A DNA stretch of 40,016 bases from NCBI RefSeq assembly GCF_002222655.1, contig NZ_CP022425.1, forward strand, positions 1 to 40,016, read 5' to 3'. How positions within the stretch are numbered: position 1 is the stretch's first letter; each line of letters starts with the position of its first letter. The notes below the pieces were generated by a model. That model had not been told where the DNA came from and did not search any database. It saw only the letters and a list, made by a program, of their open reading frames with translations. Source of the stretch: Vitreoscilla filiformis (GTDB lineage Bacteria; Pseudomonadota; Gammaproteobacteria; Burkholderiales; Burkholderiaceae_C). This document shows, piece after piece, positions 21,893 through 30,343 of the stretch. The position numbers and the translations under genes were made by a program.

Positions 21893-22480
21893 CTAAATCA
21901 TCGGCGATGCGCCGCGCTCTGGGCGCACCGCACCAACGTGCTTGTAAATGGTGGCGCGTGAAACGCCATAGCGTTTCGCCACGTCGGCGACCTGAATATC
22001 AGGATCACGCAAAAGCGCCTTGATCTCACGGACTTGCTTGGCGTCCAGCGCGGGCTTTCGCCCGCCCTTGCGACCACGAGCACGAGCAGCAGCCAAGCCT
22101 GCTTGAGTCCGCTCCCGAATCAGATTCCGCTCGAACTCGGCCAAGGCCGAGAACAAGTGGAAAGTCAGCTTCCCAGTCGCACTGCCAGTTTCGATCCGTT
22201 CCGTGACGCTCTCGAAGCCAACACCGCGCTGCTCCAACTCCCCCACGATGCGTACCAGATCGGGGAGCGAACGGCCTAACCGATCCAGACGCCAGACCAC
22301 CAACGTGTCTCCCGCACTCAGGGCGCGAAGACAGTAATCCAGAGCAGGCCGATCAGCAGACTTCCCGCTGACCTTCTCTTCGTAGATGTCGGCACACCCG
22401 GCACGGGTCAAAGCATCCCGTTGTAGGTCGAGCCGCTGGTCATCCGTTGAAACGCGGGCATAACCAAGACGCTTTCCCAT
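21893..22480 (-). CDS. Serine recombinase (resolvase/invertase family)
   Basis: A 195-residue small serine recombinase. Start at 22480 ([20 protein letters not shown]) is standard for the family; the longer ORF runs through the transposon end. Catalytic S11 is in [22 protein letters not shown] and [19 protein letters not shown] are the conserved core, and [20 protein letters not shown] is the C-terminal HTH. On plasmids such enzymes resolve multimers at a res site lying just upstream. Here that upstream site is interrupted 70 bases before the ATG by the Tn402-like element. It opens the restriction/defence operon and may be part of its mobility. Confidence 0.85.
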   Translation of the reverse strand: MGKRLGYARVSTDDQRLDLQRDALTRAGCADIYEEKVSGKSADRPALDYCLRALSAGDTLVVWRLDRLGRSLPDLVRIVGELEQRGVGFESVTERIETGSATGKLTFHLFSALAEFERNLIRERTQAGLAAARARGRKGGRKPALDAKQVREIKALLRDPDIQVADVAKRYGVSRATIYKHVGAVRPERGASPMI

Positions 22481-22484
22481 ACCT

Positions 22485-22548
22485 TTACCAAGCGTAGATA
22501 AACAGACGGATATTTTTACACATAAAGGCCGATTCCACACGGGCTTTA
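22485..22548. other. Remnant of plasmid res site, left of the transposon
   Basis: The 68 bases between the resolvase start and the transposon hold AT-rich sequence and an inverted repeat CATAAAG ... CTTTATG (22521-22550). Joined across the insertion to 33072 onward, it restores GGGCTTTATGCCC. Position relative to the resolvase fits res, though subsites I-III are not individually defined. Confidence 0.5.
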
Positions 22549-22597
22549 TGTCATTTTCAGAAGACGACCGCACCAAACATCAGAAGCCGATTGCACT
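22549..22597 (+). repeat. Left terminal inverted repeat and TniA sites
   Basis: Begins TGTCATTTTCAGAAGACGAC, followed by two TniA-type repeats, TCAGAAGACGACCGCACC (22557-22574) and TCAGAAGCCGATTGCACT (22580-22597). This is the end distal to tniA, bordering the passenger operon. Confidence 0.85.
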
Positions 22598-22732
22598 ATG
22601 CCGGTGAAAGAAAAAAACTGGCCAAATTCAGTACGAGCTAAGCCTGCCTGTAGGGTCTCCACCGGCCAAGCCGAGTACCTCGGCCAGGATCGAGCTTGGC
22701 GTTGATTTCATTGGGTGCTGTCAGATAGGGCC

Positions 22733-22774
22733 TTGCTCTCATCGCACAACCTGATAAGATAGTAATAAATTACT
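22733..22774 (+). promoter_or_regulatory. tetR-exporter promoter and palindromic operator
   Basis: TTGCTC (22733-22738), 16-base spacer, TAAGAT (22755-22760), then the perfect 14-base palindrome AGTAATAAATTACT (22761-22774), 16 bases before the tetR ATG. This is the normal layout of a self-repressing TetR regulator. Confidence 0.6.
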
Positions 22775-22790
22775 TTCTTTTGGATTGGCG

Positions 22791-23399
22791 ATGAGCGAAC
22801 ACCCTAAGCACCTTCCGGCTGATGAACGGCGAGCGGCCACCGTAGAGGCGGTGATCAACCTGGCGGCTGAGCAGAATCCCAGCGACATCACCACCACGGC
22901 GATCGCGCAGCGCATGGGCCTGACCCAAGGCGCGCTGTTCCGGCATTTCCCCACCAAGGATGCCATTCTCGAAGCAGTGATGACGTGGGTAGCTGAGCGT
23001 CTTCTTTCCCGAGTAGACAAGGCGGCCCAGAACATCACTTCTCCTCTTGCCGCGCTGGAAGCGGTCTTCATGGCTCATATCGACTTCGTTTCCGAGCATC
23101 CAGGCGTGCCACGGATGCTCTTCGGAGAGTTGCAGCGGCCCGGAGAAACACTCCCTAAAAGGATGGTTCAGACCTTGATTCAGCGGTACGGAGAACGCTT
23201 GCGCCATCTGCTGGAGAGGGGCAAGGCGATAGGCGAGCTTAATGCCAGCCTCGATATCGAGGCTGCCTCGGTATCGTTCATCGGCTCCATCCAGGGCTTG
23301 GTGATGCAGTCGCTCATCGCGGGTGACGCCGCTCGCATCCGTCGCGATGCCTCTGGTGTTTTTGCAATCTATCGTCGTGGCATTGGGAGTGCGTCATGA
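22791..23399 (+). CDS. TetR-family regulator of the exporter operon
   Basis: A 202-residue TetR-type repressor. The N-terminal HTH is at about residues 32-55 (DITTTAIAQRMGLTQGALFR, HFPTKDAIL), followed by a helical ligand-binding and dimerisation domain (MAHIDFVSEHPGVPRMLFGE). The start at 22791 is used; a TTG two codons earlier is in frame. Its stop overlaps the adaptor start (ATGA), so it is the first gene of the operon it presumably represses. The palindrome at 22761 is the likely operator. The inducer, and hence the exported compound, is unknown. Confidence 0.85.
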   Translation: MSEHPKHLPADERRAATVEAVINLAAEQNPSDITTTAIAQRMGLTQGALFRHFPTKDAILEAVMTWVAERLLSRVDKAAQNITSPLAALEAVFMAHIDFVSEHPGVPRMLFGELQRPGETLPKRMVQTLIQRYGERLRHLLERGKAIGELNASLDIEAASVSFIGSIQGLVMQSLIAGDAARIRRDASGVFAIYRRGIGSAS

Positions 23400-24547
23400 A
23401 ATTTCCACGTCTACAACGCCGCACATTGGCCCTGGTCGCCGTCATCATTCCACTTCTACTGCTTTTCATCTATGTTGCTTTGCGTTCAGGGCCGTTGGCT
23501 CCTGTTGCAGCTACTGTCAGCACGGTAGAGTCCCGCTCCGTTGCCCCAGCATTAGCTGGTATAGGGACAGTGCAAGCGCGCTTTACTTACAAAATCGGCC
23601 CCACCGTTGCCGGGCGCGTCAAACGCTTGGATGTGCATGTCGGCGATACCGTTAAAGCAGGGCAAGTGCTCGGTGAAATGGATGCGGTGGACCTGGACGA
23701 TCGCATCAGCGCTCAGCAGGCTGCAATCAAGAGTTCCGAAGCTGCACTTCGACAGGCTGCTGCCAAAGAAACTTTCGCGCAGACACAGGCCACACGCTAT
23801 GAGCAGCTTTTATCGGTGCGTGGCACCAGCGAAGAAACGGTAGTCACCAAACGGCAAGAACTGGCTGTGGCGAGCGCGGCATTGGTCGCCTCGCGAGAAG
23901 ATATCGCGCGTCTGCGCGCAGAGTTGGAAGCGCTCCGCGCTCAACGCGGAAACTTGAGGTTAGTGGCACCGGTTGCCGGACTGGTCGCAGCACGCGATGC
24001 AGACCCTGGCACCACGGTGGTGGCGGGGCAAGCGGTAATCGAAGTAATTGACACCGCAAGCCTGTGGGTTGATACACGCTTTGATCAAATCAGTGCCGAG
24101 GGACTGGCTACAGGGCTTCCAGCCAAGATTGTTCTGAGATCACGGCGATCTCAGGCTGTGGCGGGACACGTATTGCGCATCGAGCCTCGCGCCGATGCAG
24201 TGACTGAGGAAACCCTGGCAAAAATCGTTTTCAACGCGCCTCCAGTACCACTTCCACCATTGGGTGAGTTGGCGGAGGTGACTGTGCAACTGGGCGAATT
24301 GCCTGCCGCGCCGACCATCTCCAATGCCGCAATTCGGACAGTCGATGGAAAACGCGGTGTATGGAAGCTGGTTGAAGGAGGTTTGACTTTCACTCCGGTC
24401 GTGCTGGGCCGCTCCAGTCTTGATGGCCTGGTTCAGGTAGTTGAGGGCTTGAGCGTTGGCGATCAGGTCGTGCTCTACAGCGAAAAGACACTCAGCGCCA
24501 AGAGTCGGATTAACATCGTCGATCGTCTGCCAGGAGTCTCACCGTGA
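23396..24547 (+). CDS. HlyD-like periplasmic adaptor
   Basis: A 383-residue membrane fusion protein. It has one N-terminal membrane helix (about residues 9-30), a lipoyl-like half domain (KIGPTVAGRVKRLDVHVGDT, VKAGQVLGEMDAVDLDDRIS), an alpha-hairpin coiled coil of about 100 residues, the second lipoyl half (RLVAPVAGLVAARDADPGTT, VVAGQAVIEVIDTASLWVDT) and beta-barrel and membrane-proximal domains. It would link the inner-membrane ABC transporter to the outer-membrane channel. It is closest in plan to DevB/MacA-type adaptors of ABC exporters. It overlaps both neighbours by four bases. Confidence 0.85.
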   Translation: MKFPRLQRRTLALVAVIIPLLLLFIYVALRSGPLAPVAATVSTVESRSVAPALAGIGTVQARFTYKIGPTVAGRVKRLDVHVGDTVKAGQVLGEMDAVDLDDRISAQQAAIKSSEAALRQAAAKETFAQTQATRYEQLLSVRGTSEETVVTKRQELAVASAALVASREDIARLRAELEALRAQRGNLRLVAPVAGLVAARDADPGTTVVAGQAVIEVIDTASLWVDTRFDQISAEGLATGLPAKIVLRSRRSQAVAGHVLRIEPRADAVTEETLAKIVFNAPPVPLPPLGELAEVTVQLGELPAAPTISNAAIRTVDGKRGVWKLVEGGLTFTPVVLGRSSLDGLVQVVEGLSVGDQVVLYSEKTLSAKSRINIVDRLPGVSP

Positions 24548-25746
24548 TCAGCCTGGCCGGACGCGACATCCTTCATGCCTGGGGTAAATTCATCTTTACG
24601 GGCATTGGCTTGGGCCTGTTGATTGGCGTCACGCTGACCATGGCGGGTGTGTATCGCGGCATGGTCGATGACGGTAAGGTGTTGCTGGACAACAGTGGTG
24701 CCAACTTGTGGGTGGTACAGAAAGACACCCTGGGCCCTTATGCCGAGTCTTCCAGCATCCCTGATGACCTGTGGCGCAGCATCCGCACTCTGCCGGGCGT
24801 GGCAGAGGCCGCCAATGTGACCTACCTGACCATGCAGGTCGGAAGAGGTGAAAAAGATGTTCGTGCCATGGTCGTGGGCATCGCGGCAGGCGAACCGGGA
24901 ACATCAGGCTGGCCACCTCAATTGGTCGCGGGACGCCAGATTACGCGTGGCCACTATGAGGCGGTAGCGGACATCGCCACAGGGTTTCGGCTGGGCGATG
25001 AGGTGAAGATTCGCCGCAACCATTACACAGTCGTTGGCCTGACCCGCCGCATGGTTTCCTCCAGTGGCGATCCGATGGTGTTTATCCCACTCAAGGATGC
25101 GCAAGAAGCGCAATTCCTCAAAGACAACGATGCCATCCTGATGCAGCGTCGCCGCACCGAAGCCAATCCGGTTTTCAACCGCCCCGGCGTGCCCGGTCTG
25201 CTCGATGCTGTGATTGCCTCACAAACCAGCAACAACTCGGTGAATGCCGTGCTGGTTCGTATCCAACCCGAATACTCTCCACAGGAGGTGGCCGAACCGA
25301 TACGACGCTGGAAGCGGCTCACGGTTTATGACCGCGCACAGATGGAAGAGATTTTGGTAGGCAAACTCATTGCCACATCCGCCAAGCAAATCGCCATGTT
25401 TCTGGTGATTCTGGCTGTGGTCAGCGCCGCCATCGTGGCATTCATCATCTACACCCTGACCATGGACAAAATTCGCGAAATCGCGGTGCTCAAGCTCATC
25501 GGCACACGCAACCGCACCATTGCGGGAATGATCTTGCAGCAGGCGTTGGTACTTGGGGTCATCGGTTTTGTCGTTGGCAAGATCACGGCTACCTTCGCTG
25601 CACCCTTGTTTCCCAAATACGTATTGCTGATGCCCATCGATTCAATCTTGGGTTTCTTCGCGGTGATGGTTATTTGTGTGCTGGCCAGCGTTGTCGCCAT
25701 CCGTATGGCACTGAAGGTCGATCCGGCCGAAGCGATTGGAGGCTGA
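24544..25746 (+). CDS. ABC exporter permease, MacB/DevC (FtsX) type
   Basis: A 400-residue permease starting with GTG at 24544. It shows the four-helix FtsX/MacB plan: membrane helix 1 at about residues 17-38 (FTGIGLGLLIGVTLTMAGVY), a large periplasmic domain (40-275), and three C-terminal helices near 282-308, 333-357 and 366-390. The soluble domain (SIPDDLWRSIRTLPGVAEAA, MVFIPLKDAQEAQFLKDN) fits DevC-like members. Such mechanotransmission exporters push substrates from the periplasm through a TolC-type channel rather than across the inner membrane. The substrate is unknown. Confidence 0.85.
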   Translation: MISLAGRDILHAWGKFIFTGIGLGLLIGVTLTMAGVYRGMVDDGKVLLDNSGANLWVVQKDTLGPYAESSSIPDDLWRSIRTLPGVAEAANVTYLTMQVGRGEKDVRAMVVGIAAGEPGTSGWPPQLVAGRQITRGHYEAVADIATGFRLGDEVKIRRNHYTVVGLTRRMVSSSGDPMVFIPLKDAQEAQFLKDNDAILMQRRRTEANPVFNRPGVPGLLDAVIASQTSNNSVNAVLVRIQPEYSPQEVAEPIRRWKRLTVYDRAQMEEILVGKLIATSAKQIAMFLVILAVVSAAIVAFIIYTLTMDKIREIAVLKLIGTRNRTIAGMILQQALVLGVIGFVVGKITATFAAPLFPKYVLLMPIDSILGFFAVMVICVLASVVAIRMALKVDPAEAIGG

Positions 25747-25748
25747 AC

Positions 25749-26459
25749 ATGACGGCAAAAGGCATTCACATCGAAGGCTTGAGCAAGCGTTACGGAGAGA
25801 GAGACACTGCGGTTCTCGCCTTGAAGAACGTGAACATGCAGGTTGCGCCGGGCGAGGTGGTTGGCCTGATCGGCCCTTCCGGTTCCGGCAAGAGCACGTT
25901 GCTCAAGTGCCTGGGAGCCGTGATTGACCCCACCGCCGGTCGCATGGTGCTGGGAAACGAGGTGATTTTCGACGATGAATGGAAAGTGCGCGACCTGCGG
26001 GCTTTGCGCCGCGACAAGATCGGTTTCGTGTTTCAAGCGCCGTACCTGATCCCGTTTCTCGATGTCACCGATAACGTGGCGCTCTTGCCGATGCTCGCGG
26101 GTGCCGGCAATGACGATGCGCGAAAACGCGCGCTCGAACTGCTCACCGCTCTGGATGTGCAGCACCGCGCCAAGGCCATGCCGTCACAACTCTCAGGCGG
26201 AGAACAGCAACGCGTGGCTATTGCTCGCGGCTTGGTCAATCGACCACCAGTGATCCTGGCTGATGAACCAACGGCACCGCTGGATTCGGTGCGTGCGATG
26301 TCTGTCATCCGCATCCTCAACGACATGGCTCGGCGTTTTGAAACCGCCGTCATCGTCGTCACGCACGACGAAAAAATCATCCCGACGTTCAAGCGCATTT
26401 ACCATATCCGCGATGGCGTCACTCACGAGGAAGCGGGTGAAGGGCGCAGTTTTGAATGA
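25749..26459 (+). CDS. ABC transporter ATP-binding protein, MacB/DevA (LolD) type
   Basis: A 236-residue ATPase. Start at 25749, two bases after the permease stop; an in-frame start at 25674 lies inside the permease gene. Walker A GPSGSGKST is at residues 42-50, the Q-loop at Q96, the signature LSGGEQQR at 148-155, Walker B VILADEP at 168-174 and the switch H206. All catalytic elements are intact. It would drive the adjacent permease and, with the adaptor and outer membrane protein, form a complete tripartite exporter. Confidence 0.9.
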   Translation: MTAKGIHIEGLSKRYGERDTAVLALKNVNMQVAPGEVVGLIGPSGSGKSTLLKCLGAVIDPTAGRMVLGNEVIFDDEWKVRDLRALRRDKIGFVFQAPYLIPFLDVTDNVALLPMLAGAGNDDARKRALELLTALDVQHRAKAMPSQLSGGEQQRVAIARGLVNRPPVILADEPTAPLDSVRAMSVIRILNDMARRFETAVIVVTHDEKIIPTFKRIYHIRDGVTHEEAGEGRSFE

Positions 26460-26504
26460 CTGCGCCACTCGTTATCGATGTCGCTGAAAAAAGAAGGGGG
26501 TCTC

Positions 26505-26966
26505 ATGAACAGCACTAAAAAACCGTTCCTGGTCATTTCCGCCGTGCTTTTCACGGTGATGACCATATCAGCCACCCCTGTCGGCGCGCAGACGGAAAAA
26601 CCCGCAAAGCCGATGGCACTACGCGGTGTGATGGACAAATTAGGCCGCGACATGCAGGCCATTACAGGCGCAATTTCCAAGGAAGAGTGGGCGGTGGTTG
26701 TCGAGTTGGCTCCGAAGATTGCCAACCACGCAGAGCCTCCCGTCGCGGAAAAAATGCGCATTCTTGCTTGGCTCGGAACCGATGCTGGGAAGTTTCGCAG
26801 CCACGATGGGCAGACGCACGAATCTGCTACTGCTATGGGCGACGCAGCCAAGCGTGGTGATGGTCTAGCCGTTATCTCTGCTTTTTCGAAGGTACAACAA
26901 AGCTGCCTCGGTTGTCATCAGAGCTTCCGTAAGCCGTTCATGGAGCATTTTTATGAAAACCGATGA
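26505..26966 (+). CDS. Periplasmic c-type cytochrome (cytochrome c'/c556-like)
   Basis: A 153-residue exported protein; start at 26505 with AAGGGGG upstream, ahead of a signal peptide (residues 1-29, ending PVGAQ). The mature part is all-helical and has one haem site near the C-terminus, C134-L-G-C137-H138, as in four-helix cytochromes c' and c556. M43 or M50 in the first helix could be the sixth ligand. Cytochromes of this type bind gases or shuttle electrons in the periplasm. Finding one between the ATPase and outer membrane channel genes of an exporter is odd. It overlaps the next gene by 14 bases, so it is truly part of the operon. It may support sensing or redox change of the exported compound. 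Confidence 0.8.
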   Translation: MNSTKKPFLVISAVLFTVMTISATPVGAQTEKPAKPMALRGVMDKLGRDMQAITGAISKEEWAVVVELAPKIANHAEPPVAEKMRILAWLGTDAGKFRSHDGQTHESATAMGDAAKRGDGLAVISAFSKVQQSCLGCHQSFRKPFMEHFYENR

Positions 26967-28464
26967 CCTGACTTGCACAGGCCAATGCACGAAACCCAGT
27001 CAATGGCCGGCCAGAGCCCTGACATCTCTCGCACTTGTTGGTTTGTTGGCTGGTTGTGCGGTCGGGCCTGACTTCAAACGCCCCGAAGCGCCGACTACAT
27101 CTAATTACACCGTTGCCACCATGCCAGCGCAAACCGCCTCGGCCGCAATCCTTTTGGGGGAGGTGCAAACCCTCCGGGTCGGTCGGGAGGTCAGTTTGGA
27201 ATGGTGGCACAGCCTGGGGTCATCCAGACTCGATGCACTGATTGCACTGGCTTTACAAAACAGTCCAACGTTAGCCTCTGCAAAATCGACGCTGCTGCAG
27301 GCGCAGGAGCTTCATGCTGCGCAAGCGGGATCAACGCGCTACCCCCAAGTCGATGCGAATATCGGTGCGCAACGCCAACGGATGAGCCCCAGCGGTCTCG
27401 GACTGGCCGGCGATGCACGTGAGTTCAGTCTTTACAACGCCAGCGTTGGCGTGCATTACCGCCTCGACTTGGCTGGAGGGAATCGTCGTGCGTTGGAAGC
27501 GCTGGCCGCTCGTGTGGACTACCGGAGCCATGAACTGGCGGGCGCGCAACTGACCCTTGCGGCAAATATCACCACCACCGCCATTGTCCGAGCAAAACTC
27601 GCGGGTCAGCTTGCGGCCACCAAAGCGATGGTCGAAGCACAGGACGAGCAGATCAATGTCACCCGCAAGCGGGTGCGTCTTGGTCAAGCAGCACCGGACG
27701 AGCTGCTTGCACAGCAAACGCAGACCGAACAAACTCGTTCTGGACTACCCCTTTTGCTCAAGCAACTGCAACAAAGTGAGCATCTTCTGGCCACGCTTTC
27801 CGGCCAGGCCCCTGGTGACGCGAAGGTGCCCGATTTCACTTTGGCCGAGTTCAAACTGCCCACCGAATTGCCTCTTGTGATGCCTTCTGATCTGGTGCGC
27901 AGACGGCCTGATATTCAGGCGGCAGAAGCATTGCTCCACGCGGCGAATGCCGAATATGGGGTGGCGATCGCCAAGCTGTATCCTCAAATCAACCTCAGTG
28001 CAAACCTTGGCTCGCAAGCACTCACAACCGGGGCTCTTTTTGGCAGCAACTCTGCTGTTTGGAGTGTGCTGGGGCAGTTGACCCAGCCACTATTCAATCC
28101 GGGACTACCCGCAGAAAAACGGGCATCGCTGGCAGCATTGGATGCCGCAGCGGCAAATTATCAGGGCGTTGTGCTCGACGCTCTGCGCAACGTGGCGGAC
28201 ACATTGAGCGCACTGGAGCACGATGCACAGGCATTGAGTTCACTCGCGCTTGCAGACTCAACTGCACAGTCTTCCCTTGAATCCACTGGGCGTCAGTATG
28301 CGCTTGGCGCAGCCAGCTACACGCAATTGCTGATTGCAAGGCAGCAGGCTCAACAAAGTAGCATTGCCTTGGTCGCAGCGCAGGCGCAACGGCTTGCTGA
28401 TAGTGCCGCACTATTTCAGGCGATGGGTGGAGGTTATGATGGATTGAAGGTCAAGCCTTACTGA
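26953..28464 (+). CDS. Outer membrane efflux lipoprotein, TolC/OprM (NodT) type
   Basis: A 503-residue outer membrane factor. The signal peptide carries a lipobox (GLLAGC, C35), followed by AVGPDFKRPEAP, the typical start of NodT/OprM-family channels. The two repeated halves with beta-barrel strands and long alpha-hairpins are visible (LIALALQNSPTLASAKSTLL; and LLHAANAEYGVAIAKLYPQI after DLVRRRPDIQAAE). It supplies the exit duct for the ABC exporter. The gene overlaps the cytochrome gene by 14 bases, and its 3' end overlaps the convergent tniR by 14 bases, so the passenger operon fits tightly against the transposition genes. Confidence 0.88.
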   Translation: MKTDDLTCTGQCTKPSQWPARALTSLALVGLLAGCAVGPDFKRPEAPTTSNYTVATMPAQTASAAILLGEVQTLRVGREVSLEWWHSLGSSRLDALIALALQNSPTLASAKSTLLQAQELHAAQAGSTRYPQVDANIGAQRQRMSPSGLGLAGDAREFSLYNASVGVHYRLDLAGGNRRALEALAARVDYRSHELAGAQLTLAANITTTAIVRAKLAGQLAATKAMVEAQDEQINVTRKRVRLGQAAPDELLAQQTQTEQTRSGLPLLLKQLQQSEHLLATLSGQAPGDAKVPDFTLAEFKLPTELPLVMPSDLVRRRPDIQAAEALLHAANAEYGVAIAKLYPQINLSANLGSQALTTGALFGSNSAVWSVLGQLTQPLFNPGLPAEKRASLAALDAAAANYQGVVLDALRNVADTLSALEHDAQALSSLALADSTAQSSLESTGRQYALGAASYTQLLIARQQAQQSSIALVAAQAQRLADSAALFQAMGGGYDGLKVKPY

Positions 28465-29065
28465 GCAACTTCGTTCCGTCAGAACGCAACTGACCGGTGG
28501 GTGAAATATGCCGGTACAGGGTCTGCCGAGTAATTCCGAGTTCTTGGCACAAATCGCCAACCTTGGTTTCCGGCTGACCCATCGCCGCCATTGCCAGGCG
28601 CAACTTGGCCGCCGTCATCTTGAAAGGCCGACCGCCTTTGCGGCCGCGTGCCCGTGCCGACGCCAAACCCGCCACGGTGCGCTCGGCAATCAGCTCGCGC
28701 TCGAACTCGGCCAATGCCGCGAAGATGCCAAAGACCAGCTTGCCGGCGGCGGTCGTGGTGTCGATGGCCGCGCCATGCCCGGTCAGCACCTTGAGGCCGA
28801 TGCCGCGTCCGGTCAGGTCGTGCACGGTGTTGATGAGGTGCCGCAGGTCGCGCCCGAGGCGATCCAGTTTCCACACGGCCAGCGTGTCGCCTGGCCGTAG
28901 CGCCTTGAGGCAGCTTACCAGACCGGGGCGATCCTCGCGTTTGCCGGATGCTTGATCCTCGTAGAGATGGTCCGGATCAACGCCGGCAGCAATCAGCGCG
29001 TCGCGCTGCAAGTCGGTCGCTTGAGAGCCGTCCGCTTTCGATACCCGCATATAGCCGATCAACAT
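28451..29065 (-). CDS. tniR: TniR serine resolvase of the transposon
   Basis: A 204-residue serine recombinase closely resembling TniR of Tn5053/Tn402. Catalytic S9 lies in GYMRVSKADGSQ. The core WKLDRLGRDLRHLINTVHDL and AALAEFERELIAERTVAGLA, and the C-terminal HTH (VGDLCQELGITRQTLYRHIS), are intact. It resolves cointegrates made by the TniABQ machinery at the res site just upstream (29066-29125). It differs clearly from the plasmid resolvase at 21893. Its 3' end meets the last passenger gene. Confidence 0.92.
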   Translation of the reverse strand: MLIGYMRVSKADGSQATDLQRDALIAAGVDPDHLYEDQASGKREDRPGLVSCLKALRPGDTLAVWKLDRLGRDLRHLINTVHDLTGRGIGLKVLTGHGAAIDTTTAAGKLVFGIFAALAEFERELIAERTVAGLASARARGRKGGRPFKMTAAKLRLAMAAMGQPETKVGDLCQELGITRQTLYRHISPTGQLRSDGTKLLSKA

Positions 29066-29125
29066 TTTGCACCTGTCACATATACGTTCGATTATGTGAC
29101 AGTGTGAGCCAGAAAGCTCTGGCCG
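29066..29125. other. Transposon res site between tniR and tniQ
   Basis: Contains a perfect inverted repeat CTGTCACATA-N10-TATGTGACAG (29073-29102) and a further TGTCA-like half site near 29140. This is the usual place of res in Tn5053-family elements. A related TGTGACAG also occurs at 29190, within the end of tniQ. Confidence 0.7.
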
Positions 29126-30343
29126 TCAAAATTTGTCACTTAACCCGTAATTTTGTCTAAGACATGCAAAGGGTTCATCAGGCTCATAATGTGACAGAAA
29201 TTCCGGAGGGATGCCTTCCTCCGCGAAGGTGGCGCGCAACTGTTCCAAGGAAGCCGGGTCGCGCCGACCATAGGAAGCCAACGCGAACAGCGAGCGTGCC
29301 GTCTCGGGGTTGTGCCGCGCTTCAATGATGGCCTCGTCGATGGCCTGGACTGCACGCTGCCAGTGATTGATGGGTTCTGGCTTCGGCGCTTTCGTCGGTA
29401 GGCCGCTGGTGAACCCGGTTTGGGGCTCGGACCAGAATAGCTTTGCCTGCTCGCCTGGCGGGCTTATGTCCCTCACCTCAATCAAGTTGATTGCCGTTGC
29501 CGCCGCCTCCAGCATCTGCAATCGTACTGCCGGGTTCAGGGTTTCATACGGTCGCCACAGACTTTGCCCAGCACGCAGCGGATGCCCGCAGCTTTCCCAG
29601 ACTTGGCGGAGATACCCCGCGCAGGTTCCACACGCGGAAAGTGGGGTGTTCAGCTCATCGAGCAGCGTGCGTAGCAGCCGAAACCACAATCCGGCGTGGA
29701 TGCGCCGGCGCGGCAGCTCCACATACCCCATGGTCAGCGCCTGCCAGGTGCGCCGGTCCATCGCCGCAATCGGGTCGCTGGCGGTGCGTGGGGCGGCATC
29801 GGCATTCTCCCAGCCGAGAAAACGCCCTGGCACGCCCCAATAGGATTCCAGCCAGCAGCCATGCAGCGGGCAGCTCAGCATCAGGGGCAGCTTCCACACG
29901 AGCAGTACGGCTTGGTTCTCCGGATCGTTCAGGCAGAGCGGACAGGCGCGGTGTATCGGCTGGCTGGGGAGCCAGGCACGCCAGCTCGTGATGGATCGCG
30001 TCTTACGGCGGAGTCTTGGCAGCAGCACCGAGAGCTGAAACGCATAGGTTTCCAATGCGTCTGGAATCTGATCATCAAGGCTGTCCAGTAGCCAAGGCAC
30101 CCAGCCGGCGAAGCTCATACTGCGCAGCCGGTCCAGCTCGATGCCGCTCCGTTGGGAAAGCATCGCCAGCAGCGAGAGTGGTGGCACGGTGTCTAGGTCA
30201 TCGACGTGGCCGTGACCAAGATCGTGCTCCAGTAGGTCGGGCACCTCCATGTGATAGCAAAGGGCCACGCGGTTGAGCCATGAGGACAGCGCCTCGCCTT
30301 CTTTCGGGGCGGGATGCAGCGGCCAGCGTGGTGCCGGCTTCAC
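29126..30343 (-). CDS. tniQ: TniQ transposition protein
   Basis: A 405-residue TniQ protein. The start is GTG at 30343, overlapping the tniB stop (GTGA), and gives the length usual for Tn5053 TniQ. The N-terminus (VKPAPRWPLHPAPKEGEALS, SWLNRVALCYHM) is characteristic, and zinc-binding pairs are visible in CPLCLND, SCPLHGC and CGTCAGY. TniQ links the AAA+ protein TniB to target selection; relatives serve in Tn7-like and CRISPR-associated transposons. Here it would take part in res-site targeting. The longer ORF to 30613 is antisense extension. Confidence 0.9.
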   Translation of the reverse strand: MKPAPRWPLHPAPKEGEALSSWLNRVALCYHMEVPDLLEHDLGHGHVDDLDTVPPLSLLAMLSQRSGIELDRLRSMSFAGWVPWLLDSLDDQIPDALETYAFQLSVLLPRLRRKTRSITSWRAWLPSQPIHRACPLCLNDPENQAVLLVWKLPLMLSCPLHGCWLESYWGVPGRFLGWENADAAPRTASDPIAAMDRRTWQALTMGYVELPRRRIHAGLWFRLLRTLLDELNTPLSACGTCAGYLRQVWESCGHPLRAGQSLWRPYETLNPAVRLQMLEAAATAINLIEVRDISPPGEQAKLFWSEPQTGFTSGLPTKAPKPEPINHWQRAVQAIDEAIIEARHNPETARSLFALASYGRRDPASLEQLRATFAEEGIPPEFLSHYEPDEPFACLRQNYGLSDKF

